Under the pieces are notes generated by a model. It made no database searches and was not told the DNA's origin. It worked only from the letters and a program-made list of their open reading frames with translations. From Phycisphaerae bacterium (GTDB lineage Bacteria > Planctomycetota > Phycisphaerae > UBA1845): a stretch of 64,000 nt of DNA. Positions within the stretch are counted from its first letter, which is position 1. Every line of letters starts with the position of its first letter. Below, in pieces: positions 53,015 through 62,600 of the stretch. A program made the translations under genes and the position numbers. The DNA lies in contig JANQQK010000062.1 of NCBI GenBank assembly GCA_028289375.1, positions 1 through 64,000 of the forward strand, in the 5' to 3' direction.

Positions 53015-53944
53015 TTAGGCAGGAACGGGTTGCGTCCGTCGGCTGAGCAATTCGTCGAGGAGGTCGACGAGTTGGCCGAGCTGGGGCTTGGTGATCTGGG
53101 CGTTGGCACCGACTGCTTTGCATTTCTTCTCATTGTCACTGCTGACCAAAGAGCTGAAAATGACCACCGGCACGTCCTTCATGCGGTCGTCGTTCTTGAT
53201 CAGCCACGTCAGCCGCAACCCGTCCACCTGCGGCATCTCGATGTCGGTGATGATCAGGTCATACGAGAGCGAGCCGTTCTCGGTGACGTCCTGCTCCAGT
53301 GCTTCCCACGCATCCTGCCCATCGTTACAGGCCTTCACATCCGTGAAACCGGCTTGATTCAGATTCGCCAGGATCACCTTGCGCATGGTGTGCGAGTCCT
53401 CGGCCATCAGGATCCGCTGCGCACCGCGGTCCAGCCCTCCGCCGGTTCCGTCGCTTTCGAGGTCGAAGCTCGTGACACCGGCGATGTCAAATACGAGCTT
53501 CTCGAAGTCGACCATTTGCACAAGGTCTTCATCGATTTGCACGATGAACGTCACCGGCGCGTCGCGGACACCCTCGACGTCCGGGATCGGCTCGACTTTG
53601 TCCACGTTGACGCGATGGATGTAGTTCACGGCATCGACAAGGAACGCCACGCGCTGATCGTTGAATTCCATCACGATGATTTTGCCGTTGGTTTCGTCGC
53701 AATCGGCGGCTGTGCTGAGGCTGTTGGGCAAATTGACCAGCGGGATCACCGAATCGCGAAGCTGAAACACGCCGACAACATTCGGATGGCCCAGCGGCAG
53801 TTGTGTCACGGGTACGGGGTCGATCACCTCGCGTACCTTGGCCACGTTCACGCCATAGCACTGGTCGGCGATCTTGAAGACAAGCAATTCCAGTTCGTTC
53901 GTACCCGATTCCAAGAGGATGTTGTGTAGATTGCCTTCGGCCAC
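53015..53944 (-). CDS. cheV: Chemotaxis coupling/response-regulator protein CheV
   Basis: A 309-residue fusion: a CheW domain (about 10-165, with LELLVFKIADQCYGVNVAKV) followed by a receiver domain (about 183-305). The receiver has MAEDSHT (acidic pocket), LIITDIEMPQ (phospho-acceptor Asp), VIFSSLVS and ITKPQLG (conserved Lys). CheV couples receptors to CheA and adapts signalling by phosphorylation. No other chemotaxis gene is in the window, so it is a stand-alone copy. It follows rpoN on the strand. Confidence 0.93.
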   Translation of the reverse strand: MAEGNLHNILLESGTNELELLVFKIADQCYGVNVAKVREVIDPVPVTQLPLGHPNVVGVFQLRDSVIPLVNLPNSLSTAADCDETNGKIIVMEFNDQRVAFLVDAVNYIHRVNVDKVEPIPDVEGVRDAPVTFIVQIDEDLVQMVDFEKLVFDIAGVTSFDLESDGTGGGLDRGAQRILMAEDSHTMRKVILANLNQAGFTDVKACNDGQDAWEALEQDVTENGSLSYDLIITDIEMPQVDGLRLTWLIKNDDRMKDVPVVIFSSLVSSDNEKKCKAVGANAQITKPQLGQLVDLLDELLSRRTQPVPA

Positions 53945-54109
53945 TGGTATCGGCTCCCTGCTTCAAGGTCGATGTCGCGCGCTTCCAAAGAGACTATCGG
54001 CCCAGCGAAGTGCACGCTTTGGCATCTTTGCGAAGTGTGGATGGAATTGATGGGCTGGGACGCTGACAACTATCGGACGTGGCACAAGCGGGCGGCGGTT
54101 TCGAGCGGT

Positions 54110-55561
54110 TTAGAACTGCTTTCGTTGGCGGGCGGCGGGAATGTCGAGTTGAGCGCGATACTTGGCCACCGTGCGACGGGAAATATTGATGCCTTCCTTC
54201 GTCAGAAGCTCGACCACCTTGTCGTCGCTGTACGGTTTCTTGGGGTCTTCCGACTCGATCAGTTGGGCGACGCGACGCTTGATGCTGTCCCAACTGGCCT
54301 CGTGTCCATTGTCCGCATGGGTGCCACCAGTGAAGAAATGTCGCAGCGGAAACACGCCGTGGGGCGTCTCAACGTACTTGTCCGCCACGGTGCGGCTGAT
54401 GGTCGACGGGTCGCAGCCCAGCGACTCGGCCAAGTCATTCATCCGCAGCACCTGCAGATGGGCTGGTCCATGTTCGAGAAACTCACGCTGATGAATCGTG
54501 ATCGCCTCAGCCACGTCCATCAGTCGGTTGCGACGGAAGCGAACAGCCTCTATCAGTCCGCCCGCGTTTTCCAACTGTTTCTTGAGGAACTCACGAACCT
54601 CCTTGGGATTCTGCCGGTCTTTCGACTGATCGACGCAATCGGTCTTGACCCGCAGGTCGGGCACGTTTCCACGCGTCAGCTTGACAACAAAGCCCTTGCC
54701 CTTTTCGTCGTAGTCGATCACCACGTCCGGATAAACACGCGGGACGCGCTTCTCGACCACCAGATACGCAGGATGGAGCACGAGTGTTTCGCGGATCGCC
54801 TCCACGGCCGCTGAAATTTCGCCCAGCGAGAAACCCGTCGCCTTGGCGATCGCGGGAAAGCGATTGCGCGCCATGTCTTCAAGATGGTTCTCAATCAACG
54901 TCCGCTCGATGCTGTTGTCACCCGGCAGCGCTTCAAGTTGCAACAGCAGACATTCTTTCGGATCTCGGGCGGCTACGCCGACCGGTTCCAGTTGCTGCAC
55001 GAGCGTCAACGCTTCCTCAAGCGACTCGACCGAAAGTGGATCAGGCGAGTCAGCCGCAATCGATTCAAGCGAGATGCGCAGATAGCCATCTTCATCAAGG
55101 TGATAGATGATGGCTTCGCCTGCCCGACTGATGTTCTCGTCAATGTCGAGCAGCGTCCATTGCTGCAGCAGGTGTTCGTCGAGTCCTTCGGGGCGGTCTG
55201 CGGTGTTGGCCATCGCGTCGATCTTGGCATCACGTTCGCCGTCGCCGATGCTCTTGCGGTAGCTCAGGCGCTCATTGAAATCGAGATCGTACTCGTTGGA
55301 AAACTTGTCAAGCCGGTTGAAGCTGTCGGTCTCGCCATCCTTGGGCGCTTCGGATTTTTCCTTCTGACGCTCCGAGCCAAGCTTGGGGCCTTCATCGTCA
55401 ACGAGTTCGAGCGCGACGTTGCGTTCCAATTCCTCGGCGATGCGCTGCTCGAGCGCGGTCGTGGACATCTGCAAAATGTCCATCGACTGTATCAGTTGCG
55501 GTGTGAGCCTCTGCTCCATCCGCATCTGCTGACCCATCACCTGTGACAGGAACTGCGACAT
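54110..55561 (-). CDS. rpoN: RNA polymerase sigma-54 factor
   Basis: A 483-residue protein with the glutamine-rich region I (QLIQSMDILQMSTTALEQRI), the acidic region II, the core-binding part, and region III with the helix-turn-helix and the RpoN box SRRTVAKYRAQ near the C-terminus. It needs AAA+ activators, none of which are in this window. The start at 55561 (MSQFLSQVMGQQMRME) begins at region I; the frame open to 55636 adds unlikely residues. Confidence 0.96.
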   Translation of the reverse strand: MSQFLSQVMGQQMRMEQRLTPQLIQSMDILQMSTTALEQRIAEELERNVALELVDDEGPKLGSERQKEKSEAPKDGETDSFNRLDKFSNEYDLDFNERLSYRKSIGDGERDAKIDAMANTADRPEGLDEHLLQQWTLLDIDENISRAGEAIIYHLDEDGYLRISLESIAADSPDPLSVESLEEALTLVQQLEPVGVAARDPKECLLLQLEALPGDNSIERTLIENHLEDMARNRFPAIAKATGFSLGEISAAVEAIRETLVLHPAYLVVEKRVPRVYPDVVIDYDEKGKGFVVKLTRGNVPDLRVKTDCVDQSKDRQNPKEVREFLKKQLENAGGLIEAVRFRRNRLMDVAEAITIHQREFLEHGPAHLQVLRMNDLAESLGCDPSTISRTVADKYVETPHGVFPLRHFFTGGTHADNGHEASWDSIKRRVAQLIESEDPKKPYSDDKVVELLTKEGINISRRTVAKYRAQLDIPAARQRKQF

Positions 55562-55744
55562 GCCCGATCCATCACTCCCACGAAACCACGAACAGACAGG
55601 TGCCCGAATCTCACGATGCCCCGCTGTCGAACGCATCGGCTGGCGACGGTCGCATCAGCACCTCGGACCACTTCATTATACCGCAGGATCAACCAGGGTC
55701 GAAACGGGCGTGGCTGACGATGAACAAAGGCGACTTTTTGCGGA

Positions 55745-56350
55745 CTACATCTCGCGACGTCCGCGAATGGCCGTTTCGAGCATGGCGGGGCTGGCGTATT
55801 CCAGCGGCGATCCGACAGCCAATCCGCGGGCGGGGCGGGTGATGGTCACGCCCGTGTCCATCATCGAACTTTGGATGTGCAACGCTGTCCCGTCGCCCTC
55901 AATCGTCGGATTGGTGGCCAGCACGATCTCGCGGACGTCGCCTGATTTCACCCGCTCCAGGAGCGACGCGATGGTCAGGTCCTCCGCTTCAACGCCCTCC
56001 AACGGAGCGATGTGCCCCATGAGCACATGGTACACGCCGCGAACCAGGCCGGTCGCCTCCAATGCGATGACGTCCTTGGGTTGTTCAACAACCCAGATTT
56101 CGCCACGATCGCGACCGGCGTCGGTGCAGATGCGGCATGGATCATGCTCGGTCAGGTTGTAGCAGATGCTGCAGTGGAAGATGCTGTCTTTGATGGCGAG
56201 GATGGCGTCGGCGAGTTTTTCCGCCTCTGCACGCGGCTCGCGGAGAAGGTGAAACGCCAGCCGTTCCGCACTCCGCGCACCGATGCCCGGCAACTTGCGA
56301 AACGCTTCTTTCAATCGTTCGAGCGTCGCGAGATGTTCGGACGACGGCAT
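55745..56350 (-). CDS. recR: Recombination protein RecR
   Basis: A 201-residue protein with the helix-hairpin-helix KLPGIGARSAERLAFHLL, the zinc finger CSICYNLTEHDPCRIC and the Toprim region (WVVEQPKDVIALE to VLATNPTIEGDGTALHI). With RecO and RecF it loads RecA at gaps. The start is eight bases after the ybaB stop. The order dnaX-ybaB-recR is a classic conserved cluster. Confidence 0.96.
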   Translation of the reverse strand: MPSSEHLATLERLKEAFRKLPGIGARSAERLAFHLLREPRAEAEKLADAILAIKDSIFHCSICYNLTEHDPCRICTDAGRDRGEIWVVEQPKDVIALEATGLVRGVYHVLMGHIAPLEGVEAEDLTIASLLERVKSGDVREIVLATNPTIEGDGTALHIQSSMMDTGVTITRPARGLAVGSPLEYASPAMLETAIRGRREM

Positions 56351-56357
56351 GGTGTCA

Positions 56358-56708
56358 CTATTCGCCTGTGGCCGGCGGCGCGCCGAACATTTCATTCAAC
56401 CCCGGAATGTTCAGCCCGCCCGTCAGTTTGCTCAACTCTTCCTGCATCGTTTCGCCGGCCTTCTTCGCCGCCACCGCGACCGCACCCTTGATGAGGTCTT
56501 CAAGCAGTTCGACATCGCCGATCGCGTTGGGCGAAATCTTGATGTCGATCAGCATGCCCCGTCCATCGACCGTCGCGACGACCGCACCGCCGCCGGCTTC
56601 GCCTTCGAATCGACGCGCCAGAATTTCCTTCTGCATCTCGCCCCATTGCGACTGCATCTGCTTCGCTTGTTTCATCAGGTTCGTCAGGTTGCCAAGTCCG
56701 CCAAGCAT
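56358..56708 (-). CDS. ybaB: YbaB/EbfC family nucleoid-associated protein
   Basis: A 116-residue protein of typical length: an N-terminal helix with MKQAKQMQSQWGEMQKEI, strands with VVATVDGRGMLIDIKI and a helix ending VAAKKAGETMQEEL. It binds DNA as a dimer. Flanked by dnaX and recR as in most bacteria. Confidence 0.94.
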   Translation of the reverse strand: MLGGLGNLTNLMKQAKQMQSQWGEMQKEILARRFEGEAGGGAVVATVDGRGMLIDIKISPNAIGDVELLEDLIKGAVAVAAKKAGETMQEELSKLTGGLNIPGLNEMFGAPPATGE

Positions 56709-56749
56709 TGTTGCTCCGCCTTGTGTCAGGGAGTCGTGCGACTCACGCG

Positions 56750-58204
56750 TTATGTCGTTTCGTTGTTTTGTTCGTCCGCAGAATTCTTAGTGCCACCGGC
56801 TGACTCCGCCACCTTCGACACCGACACCACCGTCGCATCGAACAGGTTCATCGCCTCCTGAACCGCCGGATCACGCTGGGCACGTGCCTGATCGGCTGAA
56901 CTCACCTGCGGCGTGGCAGGAGCGCGCGATGCTTTCGGTGGTTGGGGTTGACGCGATGTGGGTGCAGCAGGTCCTGACGCCGTTTTCGCAGGTCGCGTCG
57001 GTGTTGGTGCAGATCGTGGCGGTGAAGACGGTGCGGCAGCCATCGGTCGATTGGCAGGCCCACCAGACCCACCGCCAACCTGGTCCAGCAGCGTCTGGAT
57101 GGCCGAGAAGTTCTCCGCCATCGCCAAGCGCACGACGGCTGCGTCAATCAGCGCCCGCGCGACAGCACTGGTCCGCACGGACCGACGCACTTCCTCCATC
57201 AGCCCGATCATGTACACGTACGTCGGCGCATCAAACCGCTGCGACTGCTGCACCAGCTGATCCCGCACCGACTGCGGCACGTCGACCATATCCGTCTCAC
57301 CACCGCACACATTCAGCAGCATCAGCGTCCGCAAATGCTCGACCAGCGCCTCGCAAAACCGCTCCATCGTCTGCCCGCCGGAAAGCGCCTGATCCACGCA
57401 GGTCAACGCGTCCGCCGGCTGACTGTCGGCCACGTGCTCGAACAACGCCGTGACAGCCGCGTCATGCGTCGCCGGCAGTACGTCTTCCATCACCTCGACG
57501 GTCAACGCCTTCGCACCAAACGACAGCAACTGATCCAGAATCGACAGCCCATCGCGCATCGACCCATTCGCCAGCCTCGCCACGCGACGCACAACCGCAT
57601 CGTCGGCTTCCAGTTCTTCACGCGACAGCAGATCGCGCAGATGCCCGGCGATGGGATCGATCGGAATGCTGCGGAAATCGAACCGCTGACACCGGCTGAC
57701 GATCGTCGCGGGCACTTTCTGGATTTCCGTCGTGGCCATGATGAACTTCACATGGTCGGGCGGTTCTTCAAGCGTTTTGAGCAGGGCGTTGAATGCACCG
57801 GTGCTCAGCATGTGCACTTCGTCGATGATGTAGATTTTGAAGCGTGAGCGTGCCGGTCGATACGACGCGTTGTCACGCAGGTCGCGGATGTTGTCGACGC
57901 CGGTGTTGCTGGCTGCGTCGATTTCGATGACGTCGATGTCCTCGCCTTCGGCGATCAGCCTGCACGATTCGCACTTGCAGCAGGGCGTTGGCGTGGCTGC
58001 TTCATACTTCGAGCAGTTCAGCGCCTTGGCCAGGATGCGGGCCGCCGACGTCTTGCCGACCCCGCGAGTCCCGGTGAACAGGTACCCATGGTGCACGCGA
58101 TCGCCCGCCACGGCGTTCTTGAGCGTCGTGGCGATCGCCTCCTGCCCGACGAGGTCGTCGAACGTCTGGCTGCGGTATTTGCGTGCGAGAACGGTGTAGG
58201 ACAT
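56750..58204 (-). CDS. dnaX: DNA polymerase III subunit gamma/tau
   Basis: A 484-residue clamp-loader ATPase. Walker A is GTRGVGKTSAARILAKAL, the zinc site uses CSKYEAATPTPCCKCESC, Walker B is YIIDEVHML, and the sensor/arginine-finger region is IVSRCQRFDFR. Domain III follows to about 370. The rest is a Pro/Ala/Ser-rich linker with a short tail, so a full tau-type polymerase-binding domain is not obvious. The start at 58204 (MSYTVLARKYRSQTF) is the family's usual N-terminus. The SRP RNA lies 78 bases upstream. Confidence 0.95.
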   Translation of the reverse strand: MSYTVLARKYRSQTFDDLVGQEAIATTLKNAVAGDRVHHGYLFTGTRGVGKTSAARILAKALNCSKYEAATPTPCCKCESCRLIAEGEDIDVIEIDAASNTGVDNIRDLRDNASYRPARSRFKIYIIDEVHMLSTGAFNALLKTLEEPPDHVKFIMATTEIQKVPATIVSRCQRFDFRSIPIDPIAGHLRDLLSREELEADDAVVRRVARLANGSMRDGLSILDQLLSFGAKALTVEVMEDVLPATHDAAVTALFEHVADSQPADALTCVDQALSGGQTMERFCEALVEHLRTLMLLNVCGGETDMVDVPQSVRDQLVQQSQRFDAPTYVYMIGLMEEVRRSVRTSAVARALIDAAVVRLAMAENFSAIQTLLDQVGGGSGGPANRPMAAAPSSPPRSAPTPTRPAKTASGPAAPTSRQPQPPKASRAPATPQVSSADQARAQRDPAVQEAMNLFDATVVSVSKVAESAGGTKNSADEQNNETT

Positions 58205-58281
58205 TTCGCCTGCGTCACTTGCGCGAGTGGAACCCGCTGACCCGGCTGTCAGCGTCGATGAAACGCGTGCTGGGCGGGGGC

Positions 58282-58397
58282 GTGTGATGGCGGCCAGGTT
58301 GAACCACGGCACCCGAATACGCCGAGTGGGCTGCTCTGTCTCCAGCCTGACCCGTTGCCCGCCGGATCCGCTGCATGGGACCCGACCGCCATCACAC
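58282..58397 (-). ncRNA. ffs: Signal recognition particle RNA (bacterial small type, 4.5S-like)
   Basis: On the minus strand a 12-base terminal stem GTGTGATGGCGG/CCGCCATCACAC closes a 116-base RNA. Its tip (58353-58328) holds the conserved SRP core GGGTCAGG, then CTG-GAGA-CAG, then AGCAGCCC. This corresponds to GGTCAGG-TCC-GGAA-GGA-AGCAGCC of E. coli 4.5S RNA, with paired substitutions and a different GNRA-type loop. It scaffolds Ffh for co-translational targeting. Its place just upstream of dnaX matches other bacteria. A -10-like TATGAT lies about 35 bases upstream. Confidence 0.88.
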
Positions 58398-58467
58398 GCC
58401 GCCCCCCGCGACGCGACCGGCCATCATAACGCCATTTCCGATTCCGCAAAACCTGCACGAAATGCCG

Positions 58468-58698
58468 CTAAAGAAGCTCCACGAATTTCTCGACGGTCAG
58501 TCCGGCGCTGCGAATCAATGCCCGAAGTGTCCCGCGACGGATTTCGCGATCATCTGGAATTGTCAAGATGCCCGGATGCCCGTCCTTCGCCATCACGGTA
58601 TGGCTGCCCTTTCCGCGCCGCGGTATGACAGCAAAACCTGCCTTCTCAAATGCGCGCACCGCGTCCTTCCCTGAAACGATGGGCAGGACATGACTCAC
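58468..58698 (-). CDS. hicA: HicA-type mRNA interferase toxin
   Basis: A 76-residue protein with the double-stranded-RNA-binding-like HicA fold: LPIVSGKDAVRAFEKAGF, the catalytic histidine in RGKGSHTVM, and LTIPDDREIRRGTLRALIRS. It cleaves mRNA when not bound by HicB. The start is GTG at 58698, with GGAGG seven bases upstream, overlapping the preceding gene's stop as GTGA. The usual arrangement has hicB directly next to hicA; here another gene lies between. Confidence 0.88.
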   Translation of the reverse strand: MSHVLPIVSGKDAVRAFEKAGFAVIPRRGKGSHTVMAKDGHPGILTIPDDREIRRGTLRALIRSAGLTVEKFVELL

Positions 58699-59198
58699 TT
58701 GGCGTCCTCCCGTTTCTTTTTGGGCCACTTTTGGTCAAGCTCTTCCATGAACTTGATGAACGGAGAGAGATCAAAAGTGTTTGATTCATTTCGATGCCCA
58801 ACTCTCTGTATATCCCCACGCCCTCGGTTTTGTTTGATCTTCAGCAGGCCCATCTTGCGCAGCTCGTAACCCCATTTCCGCACTGTTTCCGTGGAGACGC
58901 CCAAGTCGATTGCCAGATTTTCCCAGTACGCGCGAATTTGGTTTCGTTGGTACTTCTGGCTGCCTAATGCAAGTAGGAGCAAGAGGTGTCGCGGCTTGAT
59001 CTTCGTCCCTAAGAGTTCCGAGTACCTCCCAGCGCGTAGGAAGATTCGTGGTAGCTTGATCCATCTTCCGCTTTCGAGCGATTTCCCCCAGACGGCGGTC
59101 TTCGCATGGGTTGGCGTCTTCGCGGTCGCAACACCTTGTGGGGCCGACTTAGTGGTGCGACGCACGCTGGTCTTCTTGGTAGTTGATTTCCCAGTCAT
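58695..59198 (-). CDS. Winged helix-turn-helix protein coupled to hicA
   Basis: A 167-residue basic protein. The first 40 residues are a Lys/Thr-rich, probably disordered tail. Residues about 70-140 contain a helix-turn-helix with ENLAIDLGVSTETVRKWGYE followed by LRKMGLLKIKQNRGRGD, the recognition helix and wing of a transcription regulator. It overlaps hicA by four bases, so they are translated together. It could supply the DNA-binding part that the short HicB lacks, or it may be unrelated. ATG 59198 is preferred over an upstream TTG. Confidence 0.72.
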   Translation of the reverse strand: MTGKSTTKKTSVRRTTKSAPQGVATAKTPTHAKTAVWGKSLESGRWIKLPRIFLRAGRYSELLGTKIKPRHLLLLLALGSQKYQRNQIRAYWENLAIDLGVSTETVRKWGYELRKMGLLKIKQNRGRGDIQRVGHRNESNTFDLSPFIKFMEELDQKWPKKKREDAK

Positions 59199-59272
59199 CT
59201 TGCAACAAGCATAGGAACGCAACAGCGCCGTTCAAGGTCGTGGGCGCGCGGGGGCATTATCGTGTACTTGTA

Positions 59273-59305
59273 GTCTCTTACTACGCTCGAAAATAACGTC
59301 TCTTA
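59273..59305. repeat. Direct repeat pair in front of the wHTH-hicA genes
   Basis: GTCTCTTA occurs at 59273-59280 and 59298-59305, 25 bases apart. It lies about 75-105 bases upstream of the wHTH gene and may be an operator for the module. Confidence 0.35.
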
Positions 59306-59398
59306 TAGTTGGTGCGAATGTACCATGGACCACGGGCGAAGTGAAGCAGTTAGGCTGGTGCATCTAGACCAGGCTGGATGGTGCAAAAAAACGCGCAC

Positions 59399-59608
59399 TC
59401 ATACAACACAAATCTCGGCTGATTGCGGGTCATCGGGAACCTCGCGGCCAAGGGTCTGCGCTGCGTCGATCCACCCAGCAATGGCATCGCGAATGTTGTC
59501 GAGGGCTTCTTCCTTGGTCGCGCCGCCGCCGACGCAACCCGGTAGACTCGGCACTTCGCATACCCAGCCGCCGTCCTCGTTGTCCGGATAGATGATGACC
59601 TGTCTCAT
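59399..59608 (-). CDS. hicB: HicB-type antitoxin, short form without DNA-binding domain
   Basis: A 69-residue protein with the HicB partial RNase-H-like fold: IIYPDNEDGGWVCEVPSLPG, then CVGGGATKEEALDNIRDAIA. It neutralises HicA. The C-terminal ribbon-helix-helix or helix-turn-helix domain of longer HicB proteins is absent. It lies upstream of the wHTH and hicA genes on the same strand, with a 200-base gap. Confidence 0.88.
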   Translation of the reverse strand: MRQVIIYPDNEDGGWVCEVPSLPGCVGGGATKEEALDNIRDAIAGWIDAAQTLGREVPDDPQSAEICVV

Positions 59609-59686
59609 ACCACTCAGTCTACCAATTCAGTCCCAACAAGCCCACATCAAACGCATAATCGCACGTGATCGCCCAATAAGCCACTG

Positions 59687-62600
59687 CTACTTCGACGTCA
59701 GCTCAATCGCCGGCACCCAGTCGTCGCCCGGTGGGGACGTCTGCAAACGCTCGATGTTGGCTTCGAACAGGTCGATGGCGACGTCGTTCGTGCGGATCGC
59801 ACGACACTTGGCCAAGATCGCCGCCGCAGCCGACCAGTCCCGCCGCTGAAACGCTGCCACTGCTTCGCCGAACTGCTCCGCATACGCGACCGCGTCGGCT
59901 TCCACCTCGCCCGCGCGGCCCAGCAATTCGTACACCTGCACAGCCTGCGTCTTGCCGACCACCTGCAACCCGCCCAGATGCCGCGTGACGAACGCGTCCT
60001 TGGCTGCCCGCTGCGTCGTCTCCGAAATCAAACACCGCACGCCGAACGCCTTGCAAGCAGGCTCCAACCGGGCAGCCAGGTTCACCGTATCCCCGATGCA
60101 CGTGTAATCCAGCTTGCTGCTGCTGCCATAGTCGCCCACGAACACCTCGCCCGAATTCACGCCCACCCGCATCGACAACGCCCGCACCTCCGCATCCAGA
60201 TCGCCGCCGGCCAACGCGTCTTTCAACGCGTCCAACGCCTCGAACGAGCGAACCGCAGCCTCACACGCCGCCATCGCATGATCCGTTACCGGGTGTACGG
60301 GCGGGTTGAAGAACGCGAAAATCCCATCGCCCATAAACTTGTTGATCATCCCGTCGCAGTCGATCAGCACCCGGCTCATGGCTTCGAGGTACGGATTCAA
60401 AATCTCCCGCGTCCGCGACGCCCCCAACCGCTCGCTGATCGACGTGAACCCCTTCAAATCACTGAAAAAACAGGTCACCTCACGCGGCACCGGCGACAAA
60501 TCCATCGCACCCGATCGCTTCGCAACCTTGTCGGCCAACTGAGCCGCGATCGCCGGCGACGTGTACTGGGCCAGACTCCGACCAAACGCCCGCTTCTGCC
60601 GCTCCTCGGTCAATTGCCGATACAGCGTTACAAACGTCCACGCCAAGAACGACGCAAGGAACGCCCCGACGATGTCGACATGCCACGACGCGTAGTAGAA
60701 CGCTGCCACCGCCCCGACGTGCAGCAGGATCGCGATCACGAGCATCACAGCCAGGCTCACCCACGGATCGCGCGACGTCGTCACCAGTGTCGTCACCATT
60801 CCCGATGCCCCAATCAGCAACAGCACCATCCAATGCGCCGCCGGCCAGGTGAACCGATTCTGCAACATGCTGTTGATCACGTTTGCATGGGCGAGCACGC
60901 CCGGCATCTCACCGAACACGGGTGAATTGACTGTGTCTGCCACCGCCGTCGCCGTGTATCCGAACAGGCAGATCTTCCCATCGATCAGCGGTCGCAACTG
61001 TTCGCGTTGCCGATCGACAGCCGCCGACAATTCCGCCCGCGCCCGCCTGGTCGCCGCCAACGTATCGCCGTTCTTGTGCTGCTCGACCAGCGACATCGCC
61101 AGCCGATCATCGTCCGACAACTCCGACGCATCGCCACCGTCAGCCAGATACTCTGCCACGGACGTGCCATACTCGGTCACGGTCGCGATCGCCTGCGCTT
61201 CGATCGTCTCGATCTCCGCCGTCAAGGTGTCCGCATCCTGCCCGTCGCGTCGCAGCGCGAACCGCCGGCGAATCAGTCGTTCATAATCCGCATACTTGGC
61301 CGGCGCCTCCGCGAGCGACAATCGCACAAACTGTGCGAGATGATTCGCTTCGATGCCTTCCTCGCGCTCGATGGCGTCACGCAACAGCGGCAATTCCATC
61401 ACCCGCGACGCCGGCACGTGCTCGAAACTGTGCTGCCATTCGGGACGATCCGCATCGATGTGCCAGCTGATCAGCGTTCGGCCAGCTTCGTCGAAAGGCA
61501 CCCGCCACGTCCGACCGCCTTCGCGATCGGCAAACGACAACACGCCGTCCGACATCGCCATGCCGGCGACGTCGATCTCCATGACATCCGCCGCGAGCGC
61601 AAACCCCAGATGCATCACCAGCCGACCGCCCGCATCAGCCATCAGCGGCACCCGCCGCATCACCTGATCAACGTGATCCACTTGCAGCACCACCAGCCCC
61701 GCGTCTGCGTTTCGCGAAAACCGGTCCAATGGAAATACCGGCTGAGTCAGGATCTGAATCCGCCCGGTGAGCGCCTCCGGCACTTCCGCCGCCCGCGCCA
61801 TCACCGCCCGCTCTGCCAACACCGCGCGATAACCGCGAAGCAAGTCCTCCCGGTCGGCTGACGTCGATTCGATCGACGCGTCTGGCAGTATCGCGGTAAA
61901 GGCTTCGGCAAATGTCATGTTCTCGTCCATCGCCAGCACCTCTGCCATGAGCCGCCGCGCCACGACACGTTTCGCCGGCGCCCACACGCGCTCGACGTCC
62001 CAGCCCAATCGATCCGCCGCCTCGCCCATCGTGGCGTTGAACTGTTCTGCAAGCAGACGTTCCACACGCATCGCATCCAGCAGCCGTTGTGCATCGCGCG
62101 TTTCCACGGAGCGCACGTCCGCCGCCGCGACCAGCGACGCCCGAACCAACGGCAGAATCTCGCCATCGGGTTTTTCAAGTTCGATCAACTCGTCCACGGC
62201 CGCCCGAAGTTGGGCCGACGCATACCACGGTTCATACAACTGCCCGATCGCCCCGAGGTAGACGTTGCCCGCATCTGACAACGCGGCTGCGAACTCCCCA
62301 TCGTCATCCACCGCATCGAGCAGGTTGACCTCTCCGACGATTTCGCCCGCCCGATCCACCGACCAGTCCGGATCCAGACGCGGATCGACGATCCGCTTGG
62401 CCGTCGGATCGGAAAAAAACATATCCATCAGGATTGCTTGCGCACCAAGCTCGTTCAGTGTCGAAACGAGTTGAGCGTGGTACCGCCTCGGCCAAGGCCA
62501 CGTGTGCACGTACTCCATCGCGAAGTCGTTGAGGTCGATCATCACGATGTCATCGTGGGCTTCGACGGGGTTGAAATGGCGGAACTGCCAGTCGAGAAAT

